A stretch of 64,000 nt of DNA from Actinophytocola sp963840275 (lineage in GTDB: Bacteria; Actinomycetota; Actinomycetes; Mycobacteriales; Pseudonocardiaceae), in the NCBI GenBank assembly GCA_963840275.1, contig CAWIYK010000010.1, forward strand, positions 806,001 through 870,000. The letters are read 5' to 3'. Under the pieces are notes generated by a model. The model did not search any database and was not told where the DNA came from. It saw only the letters and a program-made list of their open reading frames with translations. The stretch's first letter is position 1. Every line of letters starts with the position of its first letter. Of this stretch, positions 51,645 through 59,092 are shown in pieces. The position numbers were made by a program, and so were the translations under genes.

Positions 51645-52815
51645 TCCAGCGCCTCGGACACGGCGTCCACCAGGCGTTCCAGCCCGCCGGCACGCACTTC
51701 GGTCTGCCACACCTGGTACACGTCGCGCTCGTAGGTCGACTTCGGTGGCAGGTAGCCGAAACCGGGCCCGTTGGTGCAGTTCAGCACGAAGACCGACAGG
51801 TCGGGGTGGCGGCGGCGCAGCTCGGTCTGCAGCCACGAGTACGAGCCGCCACACCCAGACCGGGTGCTGCGCGATGTCGTCCTCCACGTACCCGGCACGC
51901 AGTCCCAGCGCCCGCCGCAGCCGCTCGTCGGCCGCGGCGGGGGACAGGTCGGCGAACCGGGCCCGCAGCTCGTCGGCGGTCATCGCGGGGCCGGCCGGCA
52001 GCGCCACCTCCAGCCGTCGGGTGTCCACACGGGACGACGGCGTGGCACGGACCGGTTGCCACAGGCCGAGAGTTGCGCCGGACTCGACGACGCCGGCGAG
52101 GCGAAGATCAGTGCCGGGCGGCGGCATCGACTCCAGTGTGGACAGTGCGGCGTAGCCGATGGCCGAGCCGAGGCCGGCGGTGAGGAACCGGTCGCCGTAC
52201 TGCTCGCGCGGGCTCAGCTCGCCGGAGGCCCCCTGCAGGACCAGGCAGTCCGCGCCGGTCCGACCGCTCACCAGGTCGCGGCAGCGCCAGATCCAGTCGG
52301 GCGACAGCATCGGCGGCTGCCAGCCGAGCGTCGTGGGGTGGCAGGCGTAGTTGACGAGCGTGGCGACCGTGCGACCGCCGCGGTCGGCGAACCGGCCGAC
52401 GAGCAGCGTGTCGTCCGCCGCAGCGGCCGGTCGCGAACGTGGCCGTCACCTCGGTCGACTCGGCGAGCGCCTGGCGGCACGCGTCGACGATCAGGCCCGA
52501 CAGCGTCTCGAGGTAGGGCGCGACCAGGTCGCCGCCGGGCAGGTCGGTGTGCGTGGTGGACAGTGTCGGTCCCGAGTGCGTGTGCACCAGGTGGATCAGC
52601 AGGCCGCCTCCGCGCAGCCCAGCGCGGTCAGCACCCGGTGGCGCACCGACCATTCGTCGGCCGCGTTGCGCCACCAGCCGAGGTCGGCGCTGACCAGGTA
52701 CCGCGTCGGCGGAGCCCCAGTTGCGGGCCAGGATGTCCAGCGTGGGGGTGATGTTGCGCCACGACGCGCCGGCCCGTCCCGCGAAGGCCGCCGGGCGCCA
52801 GGTCAGTTCTGTCAC
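51641..52815 (-). pseudogene. Neutral/alkaline ceramidase N-terminal-domain-like protein, frameshifted
   Basis: About 390 codons in several frames, starting MTELTWRPAAFAGRAGASW at 52815. Pieces: DARYLVSADLGWWRNAADEW, LLIHLVHTHSGPTLSTTHTD, DDTLLVGRFADRGGRTVATL, NYACHPTTLGWQPPMLSPDW, DCLVLQGASGELSPREQYGD, and SYSWLQTELRRRHPDLSVFV to the end. HTHSGP and ACHPTTLGW are the metal-site signatures of neutral ceramidases. Shifts at about 52700, 52420 and 51850 are repaired by removing one base each; one near 52615 needs a lost base or two gained. Such N-terminal-domain-only proteins occur in bacterial carbohydrate loci; the substrate is unknown. Confidence 0.7.
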
Positions 52816-52829
52816 CCGAGCAGCTTTCG

Positions 52830-52844
52830 TGGAACCGCGTTTCG
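52830..52844. promoter_or_regulatory. TGRAA-N5-TTYCA box 6
   Basis: TGGAA-CCGCG-TTTCG (last base off consensus), 15 bases before the ceramidase-like start codon on its 5' side. Confidence 0.5.
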
Positions 52845-52851
52845 TGTCAAG

Positions 52852-55230
52852 TCAGCGTTGGTCGGGGATGTGCGCGGCGGGCATCGGCCGGTGCACGGTG
52901 AACTCGCCGGCGCCGCGGATCCGCAGCACGGTCGTCCCGTTGCGGGAGACGGTCTCCGCGCCGGAACAGACGATCTCGCCCGCCACCGCGACCACGGCCT
53001 CGCCGGAGGGCGCGCGGAACGTCACCGAGCCGGCGATCGACGACACCACCTCGGCGGTGGCGTGCACGATCCGCAGCCCACCGACCTCGACGCCGAGCGG
53101 CAGCATCAACGCCCGCCGCCCCGGCAGGCGCAGCGGCTCGCCGCCGAACAGCGGTCGGCCGTGCTCGGTCACCGTGAACTTCTGGTCGTAGCCGGAGACG
53201 TTGAGCGCGTGCAGGATGCGCCCGCCGCCGTCGTCCACAGTGGTCAGCAGCACGATCCCGGGGATCTCGGCGGAGTGGCGCAGCGCCGGTTCCGCGCCGA
53301 GCGCGGCGAACGCCGCCCGCCACAGCCCGAGGTCGCACTCGTAGTCGGTGGCGAGCACGACCGCGCGGCCGGCGCCCATCGGGATGTCGAACCCGCAGCC
53401 GGCGCCGGTGGACAGCTCGCGCAGCACGGTGTCGCCCGCCGCGGGGTCGAACAGCTGCGCCCAGCCGGTGCGGGTCTCCGGCCGTGGCACGGCCCACCCG
53501 TGCGCGATGACCGACGTGAAGAACTCCGCCGAGCTCCTGATCGTCGCGAGTGGACGCAGCCCGAGCGCGTCCCGCAGCAGCGTGCACGGCTCGCCGGTCA
53601 TGTCGCGCTCCGGCACCCGGCCGGCGAGCAGCAGCCGCCCGCCGCCGTTGAGGTAGTCCACGAGCGTCTGCTGCACGGCCGCCGGCAGATGGGTGGTGCC
53701 GGCCAGCGCGAGCACGGGAGTGGTCGGCGTGCCGGCCTGCAGGTTCACCGCGCCGAACCGGAAACCGCCCAGCAGCATGGCGCGCGCGAGGATGCCGCGC
53801 GGGCCGGCGCCCCTGGTGCCGACCACGTCGTCGAGCACCTCTCGCACCGACTCGCTGCCCGGATAGTGGTACTCGGTCAGGTAGTGGTCCGGCACGAAAC
53901 CGATCGCGACGTCGTCGTGCTCCTCGCGCATGCCGGCGAGCAGCGGCGCGACCGCGCGGACCGCGCGCAGGACCCGTTGCGTCGGGCCGTAGACCGGGTT
54001 CAGCTGACCCTCCGGCCCGACCGGCGCGGCGAACCCGTGCCGCTCGCCGGTGAACGCGATCCGGTCGTTGCCGTCGCCGACCAGCTCGTCCAGCGGCGGG
54101 TTCACGCCGCCGGCGAACAGGTAGTAGTTGAGCAGCCGGTTGCCCTGCGCCAGACACATCCTGGTCTTCAGGTCCACAGCGGACGGGTCGTACTGGCGGG
54201 ACAGGTCACTGCCGTAGTCACCCGTGCCGGCCTCGAACTCCATCGACGTCAGCGGCTGGTCCTCGTCGTGCACGGCGTCGCAGAAGGCGTTCACCAGGTA
54301 CAGGTCCGCCGCGTTCGTGACGGTCAGCTCGCCTAGGTAGATGTCGGTGCCGGACAGCATGCCCGGCACCCCCGAGTAGCTCTCCATGAGCTGGCTGATG
54401 CCGATCGGGAACGTCTCCGCCCTGCCGCCGTCGGTGCCGTGGATGTTGACCACGAACGGCACCCCGGCGATGCCGCACTCCTGCGCGTAGGACCGCAGCT
54501 CGTGCAGGTAGCGGGCGAACCGGTCGCGCATGAACGTGCCGAGGTCGCGCATCAGCGGCGCGGCGTGCTCCTCGTCCGGCGACCTGATGTCCATGGTGGA
54601 CGGATACGGCCGGTCCTCCTTCTCGCGCCACCGCTCGAAGTCCGCGAGCAGGTGGTCGGTGAGGTCCGGCGTGTTGCTGACCCACGCCAGCATGCCGACC
54701 TCGTTGTCCAGCTGCACGGCGATCACCGGGCCGCCGTTGCCGTGCAGCCGCGGCGCGATGACCGGCAGCACCGCCTGGTACCACCGCCGGGCCTCGGCGA
54801 GGAACGCGGGCGCGAGGTAGTCGACGGTCCTGGTGGGCGCCGGCGCGCCGTCCCACCCGGTCGGCACGATCTCCGGGTGCTGGCGGTAGAGCCGGTAGGG
54901 CAGGCCCTCGTTCTTCAGCTCCGCCATCACGAACGGCCCGGGCCGCGCGATCACGTGCAGGCCGTTGTCGTGGCACAGGTCGAGGAACGCGCCGAGGTCG
55001 CGCTCCGGCCGGGTCCGCCCGGTCACGTCGACCGTGCCGTCCGGCAGCTCGTGCCACAGCCACGGGATGTAGGTCGCGACCGTGTTCAGCCCGGCCGCCT
55101 TGGCCTTGTCGAGGCGGTCCTGCCACAGCGCTCTGCCGACCCGGAAGTAGTGGATCTCGCCGGACAGGACGAGGACCTCGCTGCCGTCGATGACGATCCG
55201 CTTGCGCTGGTAGTGCACCGTGTCGATCAA
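52852..55230 (-). CDS. GH35 beta-galactosidase, intracellular
   Basis: 792 residues. N-terminal barrel: LSGEIHYFRVGRALWQDRLD, LNTVATYIPWLWHEL, ARPGPFVMAELKNEGLP, acid/base Glu177 in AVQLDNEVG and nucleophile region SMEFEAGTGDYG (Glu331). Then a beta-rich C-terminal part with ALAGTTHLPAAVQQTLVDYL and GGGRILHALNVSGYDQ. No signal peptide, so it acts on imported galactosides. Starts at TTG 55230 behind GGGAG (no ATG or GTG at the conserved N-terminus). Divergent from an oligosaccharide-type ABC importer, with a palindromic operator between. Confidence 0.9.
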   Translation of the reverse strand: MIDTVHYQRKRIVIDGSEVLVLSGEIHYFRVGRALWQDRLDKAKAAGLNTVATYIPWLWHELPDGTVDVTGRTRPERDLGAFLDLCHDNGLHVIARPGPFVMAELKNEGLPYRLYRQHPEIVPTGWDGAPAPTRTVDYLAPAFLAEARRWYQAVLPVIAPRLHGNGGPVIAVQLDNEVGMLAWVSNTPDLTDHLLADFERWREKEDRPYPSTMDIRSPDEEHAAPLMRDLGTFMRDRFARYLHELRSYAQECGIAGVPFVVNIHGTDGGRAETFPIGISQLMESYSGVPGMLSGTDIYLGELTVTNAADLYLVNAFCDAVHDEDQPLTSMEFEAGTGDYGSDLSRQYDPSAVDLKTRMCLAQGNRLLNYYLFAGGVNPPLDELVGDGNDRIAFTGERHGFAAPVGPEGQLNPVYGPTQRVLRAVRAVAPLLAGMREEHDDVAIGFVPDHYLTEYHYPGSESVREVLDDVVGTRGAGPRGILARAMLLGGFRFGAVNLQAGTPTTPVLALAGTTHLPAAVQQTLVDYLNGGGRLLLAGRVPERDMTGEPCTLLRDALGLRPLATIRSSAEFFTSVIAHGWAVPRPETRTGWAQLFDPAAGDTVLRELSTGAGCGFDIPMGAGRAVVLATDYECDLGLWRAAFAALGAEPALRHSAEIPGIVLLTTVDDGGGRILHALNVSGYDQKFTVTEHGRPLFGGEPLRLPGRRALMLPLGVEVGGLRIVHATAEVVSSIAGSVTFRAPSGEAVVAVAGEIVCSGAETVSRNGTTVLRIRGAGEFTVHRPMPAAHIPDQR

Positions 55231-55301
55231 GGTCTGGCTCCCGGGTGGCTCGACCCGCCTATTGCGTAGGCGCTGGTAGCGGGCTAATCTCCGGCAAATG
55301 G

Positions 55302-55322
55302 AAGCGCATACAGGATGCGCTT
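55302..55322. promoter_or_regulatory. LacI-type operator between GH35 and the ABC importer
   Basis: AAGCGCAT-ACAGG-ATGCGCTT: perfect 8-bp arms. TGGAAGCGCAT on the left and the flanking TTCCA on the right resemble CebR-type (LacI family) half sites. Lies 72 bases from the GH35 start and 94 bases from the binding-protein start, so it can control both. No LacI regulator gene is in the window. Confidence 0.5.
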
Positions 55323-55415
55323 ACATTCCACGTTAGTGGTTGGGGAGGACTGGGACAAGGCGCGCCGCGACCCCCCGGTCCGACTCCCGGCCGCCCCGAG
55401 CGGGAGGTGTGCAAG

Positions 55416-57062
55416 GTGGCACGTCGCTGGCGCTTTCTTGTGATGGCGGTCGCGGCCGCCGTCGGGATCGGCACGGCCGCCTGTTCGGCGGGCGGGGCGC
55501 AGACCGAGGCGTTGACCGAGGACGGTCTCACCCCGTTCATCAACCTCGGCGACTACGCGCCGGGCGCGTCGCCGCAGCGCAACTTCAACCCGTTCTCGCC
55601 CAACAAGGCCGTCGTCGGCTTCACGTTCGAGACGCTGTACCAGGTGGACGGTTTCAACTGCTCGGAGACGCCGTGGCTCGCCACCGACTACGAGTGGGAC
55701 GGCACGCAGAAGCTGACCTTCACCCTGCGCGACGGGGTGAAGTGGCACGACGGCAAGCCGTTCACCGCCGACGACGTGGTGTTCACCTACGAGATGATCA
55801 AGAAGAACCCCGCGCTGGATCTGATGGGCCTCGGCCCGGTGCTCACGTCGGTCACCGGGCAGGGCGACAAGGTCGTCATGGAGTTCAACACGCCGGCCGT
55901 GCTGCTGTTCTCCAAGGTCGCGAAGGTCGAGATCGTGCCGAAGCACATCTGGGCGAACGCGGGCGATCCGGTGAAGTTCACCAACAACGACGCGGTCGGC
56001 ACCGGGCCGTACCGGGTGAAGGCGTTCAGTGCCAGGCAGATGGTGCTCGAGCGCGTCCCGGGCTACTGGCAGGCCGACAAGATCAAGGTCAAGGAGCTGC
56101 GGTTCACGCACTCGCCGGAGGGGCAGGTCGACCAGCTGCGGCTCGAACGCGGCGAGTACGACATGAACATGATGTTCGTGCCGGACATCGAGAAGGTGTA
56201 CGTGTCAAAGGACCCGGCGCACAACAAGTACTGGTTCGCCCCGGGTGGTGTGATCAGCCTGTACCCGAACCTGACGAAGAAACCGTTCGACGACAAGAAC
56301 TTCCGCAAGGCGCTGACGTCGGCGTTCGACCGGAAGGGCATCGCGGACAAGGCGCAGTTCGGGTACGTGGAGACGGCGAGCCAGACCGGGCTGATCCTGC
56401 CCAACCAGGACGAGTGGCTCGACAAGGACATCCCGAACGGCGGCCGGATCGACCACGACGTCGAGAAGGCCAAGAAGGCGCTCGACGCCGCCGGGTACAA
56501 GATGGACGGTGAGAACCGCAGGCTGGGCAAGGACGGGCAGCCGCTGTCGTTCGAGTTCAAGGTGCCGACCGGGTGGAACGACTGGATCCAGGCCGCGCAG
56601 ATCGTCCGCGACGACTTCGCCGAGCTGGGCATCCAGGTCGACGTGGCCACCCCGCAGCAGGTGACCTACGACCAGGACCGTGCGGTCGGCAACTACGACC
56701 TGCTGTTCGGGGTCTACGGCGGGGACTGCAACATCCACAAGGACTTCGCCGACCCGCTGGCCTCCGCCCAGAGCGCCGACATCGGCAAGGCGGCGATCTC
56801 GAACTTCTCCCGGTGGCGCGACAAGGAGACCGACGACCTGCTCACCGAGCTGCACACGGCCGGCGACGAGAAGACCCAGCAGGAGGCCGTGCGCGGCCTG
56901 CAGCACGTGATGATGGACGAGGTGCCGAACATCCCGCTGTGGTACGGCGCCAAGTGGTTCCAGTACCGGACGAAGCGGGTGACCGGCTGGCCCAACGCGG
57001 ACGACCCGTACTCGATGGCGAGCGACATGCTGCTGATCATCACCCGGCTGCGGCCTGCGTAG
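55416..57062 (+). CDS. ABC importer substrate-binding lipoprotein, SBP_bac_5 (oligopeptide/oligosaccharide) type
   Basis: 548 residues. GTG 55416 follows GGGAGG; signal VARRWRFLVMAVAAAVGIG with lipid-accepting Cys23 (TAAC). Family signatures: RNFNPFSPNKAVVGF, LTFTLRDGVKWHDGKPFTAD, VFTYEMIKKNP, GTGPYRVKAFSARQMVLERV, RKALTSAFDRKGIAD and DEVPNIPLWYGAKWFQYR. Although the family is called peptide-binding, members also carry cello-, xyloglucan- and galacto-oligosaccharides; the divergent GH35 and the downstream GH13 and GH39 point to a sugar ligand (inference). Confidence 0.92.
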   Translation: MARRWRFLVMAVAAAVGIGTAACSAGGAQTEALTEDGLTPFINLGDYAPGASPQRNFNPFSPNKAVVGFTFETLYQVDGFNCSETPWLATDYEWDGTQKLTFTLRDGVKWHDGKPFTADDVVFTYEMIKKNPALDLMGLGPVLTSVTGQGDKVVMEFNTPAVLLFSKVAKVEIVPKHIWANAGDPVKFTNNDAVGTGPYRVKAFSARQMVLERVPGYWQADKIKVKELRFTHSPEGQVDQLRLERGEYDMNMMFVPDIEKVYVSKDPAHNKYWFAPGGVISLYPNLTKKPFDDKNFRKALTSAFDRKGIADKAQFGYVETASQTGLILPNQDEWLDKDIPNGGRIDHDVEKAKKALDAAGYKMDGENRRLGKDGQPLSFEFKVPTGWNDWIQAAQIVRDDFAELGIQVDVATPQQVTYDQDRAVGNYDLLFGVYGGDCNIHKDFADPLASAQSADIGKAAISNFSRWRDKETDDLLTELHTAGDEKTQQEAVRGLQHVMMDEVPNIPLWYGAKWFQYRTKRVTGWPNADDPYSMASDMLLIITRLRPA

Positions 57063-57195
57063 TGAGCGAGAGTGAGGGAGCGCGCGCCGTCTGGACCGGC
57101 GAGCAGCGCAGGCTCGCGAGGAACGAGCTGGCCGAGCAGCGCAGGAGGGAAGACGGCGTGTTGGCGACCGAGCGAAGCGAACAGTGGACACGGCC
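57063..57195 (+). repeat. Spacer built of GAGCGA/GCGCAGG-type repeats
   Basis: 133 bases between the binding-protein and permease genes with repeated words: GAGCAGCGCAGG twice (57098-57109 and 57135-57146) and GAGCGAG/GAGCGAA at both ends. No hairpin of terminator strength. Similar in style to 22018-22042. Confidence 0.45.
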
Positions 57196-58191
57196 ATGAG
57201 GTACTTCCTCCGCCGCACCGCGTTCTTCGTCATCACGCTGTGGGCGGCGGTCACGCTGAACTTCGTCATCCCCCGGTTGCAGCCGGGGGACCCGGCGGAG
57301 GCGATCGTCGGGCAGCTGACCGGGCAGGGGCCGGTCGACCCGGACCAGGTCCGTGCGGTGCGGCTGATGCTCGGCGTGCCGGACACGTCGCTGCTCCAGC
57401 AGTACTGGGACTACCTCGGCAGCCTGCTGCGCGGTGACTTCGGCATCAGCTACAGCTACTTCCCCTACCCGGTCACGCACATGATCGGCGAGGCGCTGCC
57501 GTGGACGCTGGTGCTCGTCGGGGTCACGCAGATCCTCGGGTTCACGATCGGCACGCTGCTCGGCGCGTTCGCCGCCTGGCGGCGCAACTCCCGGTTCGAC
57601 TCGGTGGTCACGCTCGGCTCGCAGTTCGTCGGCGCGCTGCCGTTCTTCTGGATCGCGCTGCTCCTGCTGTACGTGCTCGCGTTCGTTGCCAACTGGTTCC
57701 CGAACGCGGGCGGCTACTCGGTCGACGTCGAGCCGTCGTGGTCGTGGACGTTCTTCGGCGACGCCGTGTACCACGGGATCCTGCCCGCACTGTCCATTCT
57801 GGTCACCGCGCCGGCCGGCTGGATCATCGGGATGCGCAACAACATGGTGCAGTCCCTCGGCGACGACCACACCCGTCTGGCGCGGGCGAAGGGGCTCTCG
57901 GTGCGGCGGATCGCGCTGTCCTACGGCGCGCGGGTGGCGATCCTGCCGAACGTCACCGGTTTCGCGCTGGCGCTCGGCGGGATCCTCGGCGGCACCGTGC
58001 TCGTCGAGACGATCTTCGACTACCCGGGGCTCGGCCGGCTGCTGATGGAGTCGGTGTCCGCCCGCGACTACCCGCTGATGCAGGCGTTGTTCCTGTTCGT
58101 CACGATCGGCGTGCTGATCGCGAACCTGCTGGCCGACGTGCTGCTCGGCGTGCTCGATCCCCGGGTCAGGAAGGAGGCGTCCGCGCGATGA
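57196..58191 (+). CDS. ABC importer permease, DppB type
   Basis: 331 residues, six membrane segments. Opens RYFLRRTAFFVITLWAAVTL and carries NFVIPRLQPGDPAEAI, the periplasmic loop GDFGISYSYFPYPVTHMIG and the ATPase-contact region TRLARAKGLSVRRIALSYG. Pairs with the downstream DppC-type permease, with which it overlaps (ATGA). ATG 57196 was chosen over a GTG four codons earlier. Confidence 0.93.
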   Translation: MRYFLRRTAFFVITLWAAVTLNFVIPRLQPGDPAEAIVGQLTGQGPVDPDQVRAVRLMLGVPDTSLLQQYWDYLGSLLRGDFGISYSYFPYPVTHMIGEALPWTLVLVGVTQILGFTIGTLLGAFAAWRRNSRFDSVVTLGSQFVGALPFFWIALLLLYVLAFVANWFPNAGGYSVDVEPSWSWTFFGDAVYHGILPALSILVTAPAGWIIGMRNNMVQSLGDDHTRLARAKGLSVRRIALSYGARVAILPNVTGFALALGGILGGTVLVETIFDYPGLGRLLMESVSARDYPLMQALFLFVTIGVLIANLLADVLLGVLDPRVRKEASAR

Positions 58192-59090
58192 CCGTCCAGC
58201 CGCCGGCGCCCGTCGCGGAGCCGACCGACCTGTTGACCACCCGGTCCAGGGTGCCGCAGTGGCTGCGGATCCTGATGGCCAACCGGAAGTCGAGGGTCGG
58301 CGTCGTCATGCTCGGCGTGTTCGTCCTCGCCGCGGTGCTCGCGCCGCTGGTCGCCCCGCACGACCCGGAGTCGACGTCGTTCGGCGCGGGACTGCCGGTC
58401 AGCGGCACGCACCTGCTCGGCACCACGTCGCAGGGGCAGGACGTGTTCTCCCAGCTGGTGCACGGCGCGCGCACGTCGTTGCTGGTCGGGTTGGTGGCCG
58501 GCGTGTTCTCGACGATCATCGCGCTGCTCATCGGCCTCACCGCCGGGTACCTGCGCGGCTGGGTGGACGAGTTCCTGTCCGGCCTCACCAACCTCGCGCT
58601 CGTGATTCCCGTGCTGCCACTGATGATCACGCTCGCCGCGTACGCGCCGGTGCGTGGCGTGTGGCTGATCATCTTCGTGATCAGCGTGACCGGCTGGGCG
58701 TACGGCGCGAAGATCAAGCGCGCGCAGATCATCACATTGCGCACCAGGGACTACATCACCGCGGCGCAGCTCGCCGGCGACAGCACCATGCGGATCATCT
58801 TCCGCGAGATCATGCCGAACATGACCTCGCTGGTGGTCGTCGGCTTCATGGGCGCCGCGACCGCGGCGATCGGGGCGGAGGCGGGGCTCGAGTTCCTCGG
58901 GCTCGGCGATCCGACGACGATCAGCTGGGGCACGATGCTGTACTGGGCCGACAACGGCGGCGCGCTGCTGACCGGCCAGTGGCCGTGGCTGATCGCGCCG
59001 GGGCTCGCGCTCACGCTGCTGGTGACCTCGATGACACTGATCAACTTCGGCGTGGACGCGCTGAGCAACCCGGCCCTGCGTGAGGAGTGA
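58188..59090 (+). CDS. ABC importer permease, DppC type
   Basis: 300 residues. Cytoplasmic N-terminus, first helix RVGVVMLGVFVLAAVLAPLV, GTTSQGQDVFSQLVHGARTS, and EAA-type loop RDYITAAQLAGDSTMRIIFR with EIMPNMTSLVVVG. ATG overlaps the DppB stop. Its stop lies just before the ATPase start. Confidence 0.93.
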   Translation: MTVQPPAPVAEPTDLLTTRSRVPQWLRILMANRKSRVGVVMLGVFVLAAVLAPLVAPHDPESTSFGAGLPVSGTHLLGTTSQGQDVFSQLVHGARTSLLVGLVAGVFSTIIALLIGLTAGYLRGWVDEFLSGLTNLALVIPVLPLMITLAAYAPVRGVWLIIFVISVTGWAYGAKIKRAQIITLRTRDYITAAQLAGDSTMRIIFREIMPNMTSLVVVGFMGAATAAIGAEAGLEFLGLGDPTTISWGTMLYWADNGGALLTGQWPWLIAPGLALTLLVTSMTLINFGVDALSNPALREE

Positions 59091-59092
59091 GC

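Noticed and set aside
55263..55276. TTGCGTAGGCGC near the GH35 start as another TTGCRY-N3-RYGCAA site
   Set aside because: Only the left half matches; the right arm is absent.
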